Virus record (IMG/VR): IMGVR_UViG_3300032282_003162
Location: 1-23,813 of that record
Strand: one strand, 5' to 3'
Length of the DNA: 23,813 nt
From: a virus
Of this stretch, positions 7,991 to 13,541 are shown one piece after another. Both the position numbers and the translations under genes were made by a program. Below the pieces are notes generated by a model, which saw nothing but the letters and a program-made list of their open reading frames with translations, was not told the origin of the DNA and made no database searches. Every line of letters begins with the position of its first letter. Position 1 is the first letter of the stretch.

Positions 7991-8623
7991 TCAGAACGGA
8001 ATGTCGTCTTCGAGGCCATCCATGGCCGATACCTGTGGCTTTGGCGAATGCTGCCACTCTGGTGCCGATTGAATTTTTGCCTTTAGCTTGTTGCTGAAGG
8101 TTTCAAACAGCTCCATGTCGGGGTTACGCAGCGAGAACATCTTTAGCTCGTTGATGCCCTCTGGCAATCCCATTTTCTTTATGGGAAGCGGCACCGGCAT
8201 GATGCCCTCGATGTTGGTGTAGTCCTTGCCATCGCGGCCAGCCTTGCGCACCACATTGATCATGCACCACACGCCAAGTAGATTCTTTAATTCAAACCCC
8301 TTGCGCTCTTGCTCGGTAAATTCACGGCCACGCCACGACTGAAGATCTTTGCGCAGATTTGATTTTTCGTGCAAAGACATTGTGTAGTTTTTTGAGATGG
8401 ACATGGGGTCACCCTTTGTCGATAGCAGTGGGTTGCCATGCTCATCATCGCCGTGCACCTCAAACTGAATCATCACCTTCCACAGGTGCTTTACTTCGCC
8501 TTGGTGCTCGGTTCTTTGTGTGCCCAAATCTATGATGCGGTAACACCGCGCAAGGTGTGTGCCCGAGGGCACGGGTACAAAGCTGCTGCTGCTACCAGTT
8601 GATTCGCTGACTATGATGCTCAT
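7991..8623 (-). CDS. Phage single-stranded-DNA-binding-like protein with SSB-type acidic tail
   Basis: The protein has 210 residues from ATG 8623, chosen because AAGGAG lies seven bases upstream; the frame stays open 27 codons further but without a site. A beta-rich body (about 15-150) contains HLARCYRIIDLGTQRTEHQG, SKNYTMSLHEKSNLRKDL and LLGVWCMINVVRKAGRDGK, a pattern I know from a phage family placed beside recombination nucleases. The last residues are DGLEDDIPF, nearly identical to the E. coli SSB C-terminal tip (DDDIPF) that recruits host repair proteins. The inferred role is coating ssDNA made by the adjacent exonuclease and during replication. The DNA-binding surface itself cannot be read from sequence alone. 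Confidence 0.75.
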   Translation of the reverse strand: MSIIVSESTGSSSSFVPVPSGTHLARCYRIIDLGTQRTEHQGEVKHLWKVMIQFEVHGDDEHGNPLLSTKGDPMSISKNYTMSLHEKSNLRKDLQSWRGREFTEQERKGFELKNLLGVWCMINVVRKAGRDGKDYTNIEGIMPVPLPIKKMGLPEGINELKMFSLRNPDMELFETFSNKLKAKIQSAPEWQHSPKPQVSAMDGLEDDIPF

Positions 8624-8771
8624 TCTTCTCTCCTTGTTTAGACATCCCACATTCGCTGCGGATGATGATCCAGTCTGTAGGGGTTGCGTTTCCTGCCTCG
8701 GCACGATCTAACGCCTCGGACAGTTCCTGCATGCGTTCTAGCATTGCTTGGTGGTACTCGTCTTCGTTCAT
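8592..8771 (-). CDS. Small acidic helical protein at the head of the leftward operon (59 aa)
   Basis: The ATG at 8771 has AAAGG eight bases upstream and is the first start after the leftward promoter candidate. The frame reads MNEDEYHQAMLERMQELSEA onward, then a loop with TPTDWIIIRSECGMS, and stops at TAG 8592-8594. It overlaps the start of the SSB-like gene by 32 bases. The N-terminal half is an acidic amphipathic helix. I recognise no family. The clean ribosome site, position and codon-like composition support a real gene, but it is short. Confidence 0.6.
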   Translation of the reverse strand: MNEDEYHQAMLERMQELSEALDRAEAGNATPTDWIIIRSECGMSKQGEKNEHHSQRINW

Positions 8772-8791
8772 TGCGCTACCTTTCGCTGTGA

Positions 8792-8820
8792 GTTAAAATT
8801 TAACGCCGAGTTACGATAAC
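8792..8820. promoter_or_regulatory. Candidate operators: two GTTA...TAAC palindromes in the divergent control region
   Basis: GTTAAAATTTAAC (8792-8804) is a perfect 13-bp palindrome, and GTTACGATAAC (8810-8820) has the same GTTA/TAAC arms around a 3-base centre. They overlap and follow the leftward promoter's -10 region. More TAAC half-sites lie at 8870-8873 and 8876-8879 by the rightward -10. Repeated half-sites between divergent operons, next to a small HTH gene, suggest binding sites for that regulator. This is inference. Confidence 0.5.
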
Positions 8821-8841
8821 ACCGTTCACAAGAAATTACAA
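8813..8841 (-). promoter_or_regulatory. Candidate sigma70 promoter for the leftward recombination operon
   Basis: On the minus strand TTGTAA (8841-8836) and TATCGT (8818-8813) are separated by 17 bases. Each matches four of six consensus bases. The start of transcription would fall near 8806, inside the GTTAAAATTTAAC palindrome, about 35 bases before the first start codon. Confidence 0.4.
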
Positions 8842-8847
8842 TACCGT

Positions 8848-8875
8848 TTGCATTTTGTTTTGGATGGTGTAACAT
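8848..8875 (+). promoter_or_regulatory. Candidate promoter for the rightward replication operon
   Basis: TTGCAT (8848-8853) and TAACAT (8870-8875) are 16 bases apart and end 26 bases before the HTH start codon. The -35 match is weak (three of six) and the -10 moderate (four of six). The -10 includes a TAAC half-site, so repressor binding would block it. Confidence 0.35.
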
Positions 8876-8901
8876 TAACTTAAACAACAACAGGGGATGA
8901 T

Positions 8902-9105
8902 ATGGACTTAGGGCAATACTTTAAGACGCAACCACGAGGCATGAAGGTAGAGATGGCGTTAGAGGTTGGGATCAGCAAGACATGGCTGTCCCTACTGATT
9001 AGCAAGCGAAGAAAGCCCAGCCCAACGCTGGCCATAGCGATTGAAAAAGCGACTAAGGGAAAAGTACGCCGAGAGGTGTTACGACCCGATTTATTCAGGA
9101 GATAA
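8902..9105 (+). CDS. Small Cro/YdaS-like helix-turn-helix regulator (67 aa)
   Basis: The ATG has GGGG seven bases upstream. The 67 residues form a single HTH domain: MKVEMALEVGISKTWLSLLI is the helix-turn-helix with ISKTWLSLLISKRR as recognition helix, followed by KPSPTLAIAIEKATKGKVRR and a terminal VLRPDLF. The latter (EKATKGxV...LRPD) is typical of YdaS-type and Cro-like regulators of phages and prophages. It probably binds the palindromes just upstream and represses one or both divergent promoters. It is the first gene of the replication operon; the next start codon is one base after its stop. No CI-like partner gene is visible in the window. Confidence 0.85.
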   Translation: MDLGQYFKTQPRGMKVEMALEVGISKTWLSLLISKRRKPSPTLAIAIEKATKGKVRREVLRPDLFRR

Positions 9106-9106
9106 G

Positions 9107-9730
9107 ATGATTTGGTACAAGTTCCATATCGGCGATTACATGACCCACACCATCCACCTCGATGATGCGGAAGATCTGGCCTATCGCCGGCTGCTCGATT
9201 TGTATTATTTGTCTGAAAAACCACTGTCTTTGGACATCGCGGTGGTTGCAAAAAAGGTGCGGCTCGATGCCGATATTGTAGAGCCAATCCTGAAAGAGTT
9301 TTTTGAGTTGACCGAGGAAGGCTACCGTAATTTTAGAGCTGACGCGGAGATTGAAAAGTACAACGCAAAGTGTGAGTTCAACCGTTCGGTAGCCGGTAGG
9401 CGTTCTGCAAAGAAAGCGTCCGGTGAACCAAACGCTAACCTAACAGAAACAGAAACAGAAACAGATAAAACCATATCGTCGGCGCGATTCGATGAATTTT
9501 GGACTTTGTGGCCAAGCTCGAAACGCAAGGTCGGTAAGGCTGCCTGCGAAACGAAGTGGAAGCGCCACAAGCTCGATGCCATCGCGGATCGGATCTTGGC
9601 GCATGTCGCGGAGTTGAAGGGCTCTGAGCAGTGGCTGTCCGGATTCGAGCCTGCACCGATGACCTACCTCAACCAAAAACGCTGGGAAGATGCTGCAACA
9701 CAGCAAACGGTTGGTCGGAGGGCAATATGA
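9107..9730 (+). CDS. DUF1376-family phage replication protein
   Basis: The protein has 207 residues from ATG 9107, chosen because AGGAG lies seven bases upstream and the ATG sits one base after the HTH stop; the longer frame to 9041 overlaps that gene. Residues 1-90 fit DUF1376: WYKFHIGDYMTHTIHLDDAE, then LAYRRLLDLYYLSEKPL and a wHTH-like tail. Residues about 112-121 are a TETETETD linker. The C-terminal half (FDEFWTLWPSSKRKVGKAAC and EPAPMTYLNQKRWED) resembles the C-terminus of lambda O/DnaD-type replisome organisers. The inferred role is recognising the phage origin or loading the helicase encoded three genes downstream. It overlaps the next small gene by ATGA. Confidence 0.85.
   Translation: MIWYKFHIGDYMTHTIHLDDAEDLAYRRLLDLYYLSEKPLSLDIAVVAKKVRLDADIVEPILKEFFELTEEGYRNFRADAEIEKYNAKCEFNRSVAGRRSAKKASGEPNANLTETETETDKTISSARFDEFWTLWPSSKRKVGKAACETKWKRHKLDAIADRILAHVAELKGSEQWLSGFEPAPMTYLNQKRWEDAATQQTVGRRAI
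9443..9465 (+). repeat. Hexanucleotide tandem repeat (ACAGAA), about 3.8 copies, inside the replication gene
   Basis: ACAGAA is repeated three times exactly at 9443-9460, followed by ACAGA (9461-9465) and an A-rich stretch. It encodes the TETETETD linker. The unit is six bases, so slippage would change linker length without breaking the frame. It lies in the middle of the replication protein gene, where lambda-type phages have their origin. Confidence 0.9.
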
Positions 9731-9837
9731 ATTACGCGGCTTTTGGCGCATTTTGGGGGTGGGTTGATGGGTTGCCATTAACTTTCCAAATAAATCGCAC
9801 TAAGGGCGGTTCTGGTGGCTTGGCGGGGCATGTATGA
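9727..9837 (+). CDS. 36-aa small protein between replication protein and zinc-finger gene
   Basis: The ATG at 9727 overlaps the upstream TGA (ATGA) and has GGAGG six bases before it. Its own stop overlaps the next ATG in the same way. The 36 residues (MNYAAFGAFWGWVDGLPLTF, then QINRTKGGSGGLAGHV) are aromatic and glycine-rich and match nothing I know. The double overlap and strong ribosome site make translation likely; it could also simply couple translation of the two neighbours. Confidence 0.6.
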   Translation: MNYAAFGAFWGWVDGLPLTFQINRTKGGSGGLAGHV

Positions 9838-10262
9838 GCGGCATCGAGACCCTGCTTGGTCGTTTACAAAAAGTCCGCGGCAAAAACGGGTCGTGGGTTG
9901 CTTGCTGTCCGGCGCATGAAGACAAGAGTCCTAGCCTGTCGATTCGTGATTCTGGCGGCAAGATCCTATTGCACTGCTTTGGTGGATGCGATGTGCACAC
10001 GATCTTGGGCGCCGTCGGCATGGAAATTAGCGAGCTTTTCCCGCCAGATGAAGTGATTCGCAACTATGACGAGCAAAAGCCTGCGATCAAACCAAGGTTG
10101 TATGCGACCGACTTACTCAGGATTATTCAGTTTGAATCGCTAGTCGTGTCCGTCGCGGCTTACGATTTGTCTCAAGGCAAGCGATTATCAGAGCAAGACA
10201 GAGCGCGCCTGATGCAGGCGCATCAGCGAATTACAGAGGCCACGGAGTTTATAAATGCTTAG
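9834..10262 (+). CDS. Stand-alone DnaG-type CHC2 zinc-binding primase domain
   Basis: The protein has 142 residues; ATG overlaps the previous TGA, with GGGG seven bases upstream. Residues 20-60 match the zinc-ribbon of DnaG/T7 gp4 primases: CCPAHEDKSPSLSI (24-37) and LLHCFGGCD (46-53). Candidate zinc ligands are C25, H28, C48 and C52. After this comes a helical tail (about 85-142), with no TOPRIM or RNA-polymerase domain. Such domains read template DNA in primases. Here it is presumably a partner of the helicase that starts eight bases before its stop. What synthesises the primer is not evident; host DnaG or an unrecognised domain are the options. Confidence 0.85.
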   Translation: MSGIETLLGRLQKVRGKNGSWVACCPAHEDKSPSLSIRDSGGKILLHCFGGCDVHTILGAVGMEISELFPPDEVIRNYDEQKPAIKPRLYATDLLRIIQFESLVVSVAAYDLSQGKRLSEQDRARLMQAHQRITEATEFINA

Positions 10263-11256
10263 TCAAATTGAAGCTAAGGCGCAGGAGCTCGATGAGCTGC
10301 GCAAGGTGCGGTTGCTCAAGCCGCAGGCCGTAGACTTTACCCAATACTTAAAGAGCACTGACCACGCCACCAAAGTGCGCGAGGCCACCGCATGGACGCA
10401 TGAGATCCGCGAGGAGCTCGAGAATCCGGTTCGTGAGCAGGTATGCACGATGCCGTGGCACAAAACACATGAGGGATTCCAATTCCGTCAGGGCGAGGTG
10501 ACCGTCTACGCTGGATCTAACGGCGGCGGCAAGTCAATGATTACCGGTCAGATTGCTTTAGACCTAATCCGTCAGGGGCAAAAGTGCTGCGTGATGTCAT
10601 TTGAGATGAAGCCTAAGCGCTCGATCTACCGCGCGCTGCGTCAGTTTGCTGGTGAGAATATTGATTCGGTAATGATGGGTGGTCGAATTGAAATGATGAA
10701 CAGCATCATCCGCCGATTCGATGCATTCGCTGGCGATAATCTTTGGTACTACGATCAACAGGGTACGGTGACATCTAAACAAGTTATCGCTGTGTCGCGT
10801 TACTGCGCCATGGAGCTTGGCATACAGCATGTATTTATTGATAGCTTGATGAAGTGTGTGCCGGCAGAGGACGACTACAACGCGCAGAAATATTTTGTTG
10901 ATGAGCTCACGGCGCTGGCTCGTGATCACAACATACACATTCACCTTGTGCACCACATTCGCAAGCTGGCGAGCGAGGAGTTGCAGCCTGGCAAAAACGA
11001 CATCAAGGGTAGTGGCTCAATCGCCGACCAAGTGGACAATGTGCTGATGGTCTGGCGCAATAAAAAGAAAGAGCACGAAGCACAAACGAAGGGTTACTCA
11101 GATTCGCTCACGCCCGATGCGATGTTGATGTGTGAAAAACAGCGTAATGGTGAATCAGAGGATTGGTACAAGCTTTGGTATCACAAAAACAGTCAGCAGT
11201 TTTTAGAAAGCTCTGACAGTGTGCCAATGCAATTTGATCATGGCGGAAAGTTTTGA
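10255..11256 (+). CDS. DnaB/Twinkle-like replicative DNA helicase
   Basis: The protein has 333 residues; ATG 10255 has GGAG seven bases upstream and overlaps the zinc-finger gene by eight bases. It is a RecA-fold ATPase of the DnaB type: Walker A GSNGGGKS (87-94), SFEM (115-118) with E117 in the catalytic-glutamate position, Walker B VFIDS (193-197), HLVHHIRK as the motif-3 region, and KGSGSIADQVDNVLMVWR as the arginine-finger region. It lacks the N-terminal domain of full DnaB and is shorter (333 against about 450). It is therefore closer to the helicase half of T7 gp4. It should unwind the fork as a hexamer. Its ~65-residue N-terminal helical part may contact the zinc-finger or DUF1376 protein. 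Confidence 0.92.
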   Translation: MLSQIEAKAQELDELRKVRLLKPQAVDFTQYLKSTDHATKVREATAWTHEIREELENPVREQVCTMPWHKTHEGFQFRQGEVTVYAGSNGGGKSMITGQIALDLIRQGQKCCVMSFEMKPKRSIYRALRQFAGENIDSVMMGGRIEMMNSIIRRFDAFAGDNLWYYDQQGTVTSKQVIAVSRYCAMELGIQHVFIDSLMKCVPAEDDYNAQKYFVDELTALARDHNIHIHLVHHIRKLASEELQPGKNDIKGSGSIADQVDNVLMVWRNKKKEHEAQTKGYSDSLTPDAMLMCEKQRNGESEDWYKLWYHKNSQQFLESSDSVPMQFDHGGKF

Positions 11257-11486
11257 TTGAAGGCCAAGGCGAAGACGAACATCGTCATCGTTGTCTCGTT
11301 CGCGAAATCATCCGAATGCGTATGCAAGATCGTGCAAAGGCGCACCGATGGCTCAACGGTGGTACTGACAACGCTGGCAAGTATCACAAGGGCTGGAATG
11401 AACTGCATCCCCGATCAATTCTGGAGCGAGATGTTCGGGATCAGTGGTCTAAAGGAAACCGTGGGGAAATTGGAGAATGGAAATGA
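11253..11486 (+). CDS. Small phage protein of unknown function, TTG start (77 aa)
   Basis: A TTG at 11253 overlaps the helicase stop (TTGA) and has GGAAAG nearby. The 77 residues include CLVREIIRMRMQDRAKAHRW and end with HPRSILERDVRDQWSKGNRG followed by EIGEWK; this ending resembles small uncharacterised phage proteins encoded near replication genes. A competing frame of equal length (11257-11490) is rejected because it is compositionally unlike a protein here and does not fit the coupling pattern. The stop TGA overlaps the ATG of rusA. Role unknown. Confidence 0.65.
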   Translation: MIEGQGEDEHRHRCLVREIIRMRMQDRAKAHRWLNGGTDNAGKYHKGWNELHPRSILERDVRDQWSKGNRGEIGEWK

Positions 11487-11833
11487 TTGAACTAACATTG
11501 CCGTGGCCACCAACAGTAAATAGTTATTGGAGGAACTTCAATGGCCGAATGATTATCAGCAAACAAGGGCGCGATTACAGAAAGGCTGTTGCTGATCAAG
11601 CGTTGATACAGCGTGCTAACAAGCACCTTGATCACGCGGTGAGGGTTGAGATTCGGGCATATCGGCCAGACCGTCGGCGTCGTGATTTAGACAATCTGCT
11701 CAAGGCTACGCTAGATGCAATGACGCATGCAGGCGTTATAGAAGATGATGCATTGATTGAGGATTTACGGATTTACTGGGCAGAAGAAATTGGTGGCATG
11801 TTAAAAGTGAAAATTATGGAGATGACAGCGTGA
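11483..11833 (+). CDS. rusA: RusA-family Holliday junction resolvase
   Basis: The protein has 116 residues from ATG 11483, chosen over ATG 11477 because it overlaps the upstream TGA and has GGAG at seven bases. Family features are complete: LPWPPTVNSYWR at the N-terminus, RRDLDNLLKATLDAM (66-80) with catalytic D68 and D70, and GVIEDDALIEDL (84-95) with the third catalytic aspartate at D88 or D89, equivalent to D70, D72 and D91 of E. coli RusA. The dimer cleaves four-way junctions in replication or recombination intermediates and clears branches before packaging. Length matches the usual ~120 residues. The next gene starts with GTG overlapping its TGA. Confidence 0.95.
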   Translation: MIELTLPWPPTVNSYWRNFNGRMIISKQGRDYRKAVADQALIQRANKHLDHAVRVEIRAYRPDRRRRDLDNLLKATLDAMTHAGVIEDDALIEDLRIYWAEEIGGMLKVKIMEMTA

Positions 11834-12156
11834 ATATTGATCCAAACAAAGCGGTTGATTACATCATTGCGAACGCAGGTAAATTTGCCAAAGCGAAATC
11901 TGAGCGCGTATATCTAGAAGAGTACAGAAAGAGTTTAAAAGCGATTCTTATGAAGCGCAGTCTAGAGGACACAATCGGCGCGCAGGAGCGCGAGGCGTAT
12001 GCTCACCCTGAATACAAGCAGCTACTCGAAGGGCTGCGTGATGCGGTAGAGCAAGAGGAAAAGCTGCGTTGGGATTTAATTGCGGCGCAGGCGCGAGTCG
12101 AAGTGTGGCGTACCCAACAGGCTAACAATCGAGCGGAAGGTAAGGTGACCGTATGA
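11830..12156 (+). CDS. Helical phage protein of unknown function downstream of rusA, GTG start (108 aa)
   Basis: The GTG at 11830 overlaps the RusA stop (GTGA). The 108 residues are charged and almost wholly helical: AKAKSERVYLEEYRKSLKAI, then EREAYAHPEYKQLLEGLRDA and AVEQEEKLRWDLIAAQARVE, probably a coiled coil. Similar proteins often lie directly beside RusA or recombination genes in siphophages and podophages, but I know no established function. It overlaps the next gene by ATGA. Confidence 0.75.
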   Translation: MNIDPNKAVDYIIANAGKFAKAKSERVYLEEYRKSLKAILMKRSLEDTIGAQEREAYAHPEYKQLLEGLRDAVEQEEKLRWDLIAAQARVEVWRTQQANNRAEGKVTV

Positions 12157-12269
12157 TCGAGACCGCCATCAACTTTTTATTTTTGTTTTTTGCGGCAAGC
12201 GGCATATTGGCTTGGCTGCTGGTTGGTTTGTTGTTGGCCTATTACATTGTGTGCATGCCGCCAAAATGA
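12153..12269 (+). CDS. 38-aa single-pass membrane peptide
   Basis: The frame lies between two ATGA overlaps, with the 108-aa gene before and the HNH gene after. It reads MIETAINFLFLFFAASGILA then WLLVGLLLAYYIVCMPPK: one long hydrophobic helix of about 28 residues with a lysine at the very end. No lipobox or known holin motif is present. The composition cannot arise from a random frame easily, and both overlaps support translation. Function unknown; small membrane peptides in this position are common in phages. Confidence 0.65.
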   Translation: MIETAINFLFLFFAASGILAWLLVGLLLAYYIVCMPPK

Positions 12270-12547
12270 CAACACTAAAAGAGAAGAAACATATGTCCGC
12301 GGTGGCCGAGCTTGGGTGCGCTGTGTGCCGTCGTATGGGGTATCCAGGCACGCCCGCGGAGCTCCATCACAAGCGCGAGGGCGTAGGCGCTGCTCGGCGC
12401 GCTAGTCACTATGAGGTCATCCCGCTGTGCCCAGAGCACCACCGCGGCAACACCGGTGTGCACGGTCTGGGCACCAAGGGGTTTGCCAAGCACTGGGGGT
12501 TTACCGAGGCCGACTTGCTAGAGGATGTCCGGAAAAACTTGATCTAG
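12266..12547 (+). CDS. Ref-like HNH nuclease (RecA-dependent nuclease family)
   Basis: The protein has 93 residues from ATG 12266, which overlaps the preceding TGA; the frame is open further upstream but inside the membrane peptide gene. Motifs: AELGCAVCRRMGYPGTPAEL with C18 and C21, HHKREG (H34, H35), then ASHYEVIPLCPEHHRGN with C55, H58 and H59, and H66. This CxxC ... HH ... CxxHH pattern is that of the phage P1 Ref and related HNH proteins, which cut DNA at RecA-made D-loops. The P1 N-terminal DNA-binding extension is missing. It likely works with the RusA and exonuclease genes in recombination. A perfect palindrome covers its stop codon. Confidence 0.85.
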   Translation: MTTLKEKKHMSAVAELGCAVCRRMGYPGTPAELHHKREGVGAARRASHYEVIPLCPEHHRGNTGVHGLGTKGFAKHWGFTEADLLEDVRKNLI

Positions 12548-12552
12548 ATCAA
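12539..12552. promoter_or_regulatory. Perfect FNR/Anr-type palindrome TTGAT-CTAG-ATCAA
   Basis: TTGATCTAGATCAA matches the FNR consensus TTGAT-N4-ATCAA at all ten defined bases, inside a perfect 16-bp palindrome (12538-12553). It covers the stop codon of the HNH gene and lies upstream of the next promoter candidate. It also contains two GATC sites. It could equally bind an unknown phage regulator, or be chance. No T run follows, so it is not a terminator. Confidence 0.45.
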
Positions 12553-12567
12553 GAAATCAGAAAATAC

Positions 12568-12595
12568 TTGCACAAGCCTGTTTGTTTAATTTAAA
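12568..12595 (+). promoter_or_regulatory. Candidate promoter for the small-gene operon
   Basis: TTGCAC (12568-12573) and TTTAAA (12590-12595) are 16 bases apart in an AT-rich stretch. Both are moderate matches. Transcription would start near 12602, about 38 bases before the next gene, and place the FNR-like box centred near -57. This 92-base gap is the first true intergenic region after 8901. Confidence 0.4.
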
Positions 12596-12639
12596 GTTAC
12601 ACCTGTAGCACATCACAACCACAGCGAAAGGGCAGCGAC

Positions 12640-12930
12640 ATGAACAACGACCTAAACACAAACTCCATCGACACACTCGGCGCATTGCTCGCCCAGATTG
12701 CCGACCTGCAAGCGCAAGCTGATGCAATTAAAGACAGCATCAAAGACAGCGCGTCAGCAGGCGGTAGCAAAGTTGTTGACGGCGCGATCTTCCGCGCGAC
12801 TTATGTTGAATCAAATCGCTCAACAGTTGACTACAAAAAATTGATTGCCGACATCGGTGTTACTGCAGAGCAAGTTGCTCAGTACACAAAAGTGACGGCG
12901 GTTTTCTCAGTCAAAGTTACTAGCAAATAA
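12640..12930 (+). CDS. Conserved phage protein of unknown function (96 aa)
   Basis: The ATG has AAAGGG about eight bases upstream and follows the promoter candidate. The N-terminal half is a helix (IDTLGALLAQIADLQAQADA), the second half a small beta domain (FRATYVESNRSTVDYKKLIA and VTAVFSVKVTSK). I have seen this two-part pattern, helix then a short ATVxESxRxTxD segment and VTxVxSVRV end, in several phage early proteins without known function. First gene of the second rightward operon. Confidence 0.8.
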   Translation: MNNDLNTNSIDTLGALLAQIADLQAQADAIKDSIKDSASAGGSKVVDGAIFRATYVESNRSTVDYKKLIADIGVTAEQVAQYTKVTAVFSVKVTSK

Positions 12931-12940
12931 GGGGAACAAC

Positions 12941-13249
12941 ATGAAATACGCAAACAAATACGGCTACAGCGATGTCAACCCATTCGAGGTTGTTCGCGTG
13001 ATCAGCGAGAAGACTTTAGAAGTGCGTGAGATGGATGCCGAGCGTGACGACAGCGTTAAGCTGGAGTTTCATGTTGGGGGATTTAGCGCTCATTGCAGCA
13101 ACCAGCGTGATCAGAAATGGCACATCAAGAGCAACGAATCCAATCGCGTCGTTCGCATCCGGCTTGGCAAAAACGGTTGGAAAGATGCGCATGGTCAACG
13201 CTACGATTTGAACGACACCGCAGTTAAATTTTACGACTACAACTTTTAA
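12941..13249 (+). CDS. Conserved phage protein of unknown function (102 aa)
   Basis: AAGGGG lies six bases before the ATG. The protein opens with MKYANKYGYSDVNPFEVVRV and SEKTLEVREMDAERDD, continues HVGGFSAHCSNQRDQKWHIK and ends in a basic beta-rich part (RIRLGKNGWKDAHGQRYDLN). The same layout occurs widely in phages of proteobacteria, always uncharacterised. No catalytic motif or transmembrane segment is visible; it is probably a small cytoplasmic beta-fold protein. Confidence 0.82.
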   Translation: MKYANKYGYSDVNPFEVVRVISEKTLEVREMDAERDDSVKLEFHVGGFSAHCSNQRDQKWHIKSNESNRVVRIRLGKNGWKDAHGQRYDLNDTAVKFYDYNF

Positions 13250-13258
13250 CAACCAAAG

Positions 13259-13276
13259 GGGGAGCTAAGGCTCCCC
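13259..13276 (+). other. GC-rich hairpin between two small genes
   Basis: GGGGAGC (13259-13265) pairs with GCTCCCC (13270-13276) around a TAAG loop. It sits between a stop at 13249 and the AGGAG of the next gene. No T run follows, so full termination is unlikely; it may stabilise or split the transcript or partly attenuate it. Confidence 0.6.
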
Positions 13277-13292
13277 ATTACAGGAGATAAAA

Positions 13293-13493
13293 ATGTCTGT
13301 TGAATCGACAATCAAGTGCAACGACGATAGCCGAGTTTTTGTTGATGCGTGGGATGACGGTAGCGTGTGGATGAATGTATCAGTCCATGGCGCTAACACT
13401 CGAGTCATTATGAGTGCCGCGCAAACTCAAAAATTGATTTACGCGCTGAACAGAATCGTGCAAAAAGATTTGTTAGAAACGGAGGCGGTATGA
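13293..13493 (+). CDS. Small phage protein of unknown function (66 aa)
   Basis: The ATG has AGGAG six bases upstream. The 66 residues begin with a beta-rich part (TIKCNDDSRVFVDAWDDGSV, then WMNVSVHGANTRVIMS) and end in a helix (AAQTQKLIYALNRIVQKDLL). This compact fold of a beta sheet and one helix is common in small phage proteins; no function is known to me. Its TGA overlaps a very short reading frame. Confidence 0.75.
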   Translation: MSVESTIKCNDDSRVFVDAWDDGSVWMNVSVHGANTRVIMSAAQTQKLIYALNRIVQKDLLETEAV

Positions 13494-13534
13494 ATCTAGA
13501 TTTATTATCTGTGTATCTGCACAATCCTGATTGA
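13490..13534 (+). CDS. Possible 14-residue coupling peptide
   Basis: An ATG overlapping the upstream TGA (ATGA), with GGAGG four bases before it, opens a 14-codon frame (MNLDLLSVYLHNPD) ending at 13534, seven bases before the next gene. It may simply carry ribosomes across the gap, or be no gene at all. Confidence 0.3.
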   Translation: MNLDLLSVYLHNPD

Positions 13535-13541
13535 GGACACA

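Noticed and set aside
11257-11490. 77-aa frame overlapping the 77-aa gene after the helicase
   Set aside because: It lacks the stop/start overlap used by every neighbour, and its residues (KAKAKTNIVIVVSFAKSS) look out of frame compared with the charged alternative.
12538-12553. Palindrome at the end of the HNH gene as a terminator
   Set aside because: It has no real loop and no T tract; a protein-binding site fits better.
13259-13276. Hairpin as a transcription terminator
   Set aside because: The stem is good but is followed by ATTACAGG, not a T run, so intrinsic termination is unlikely.
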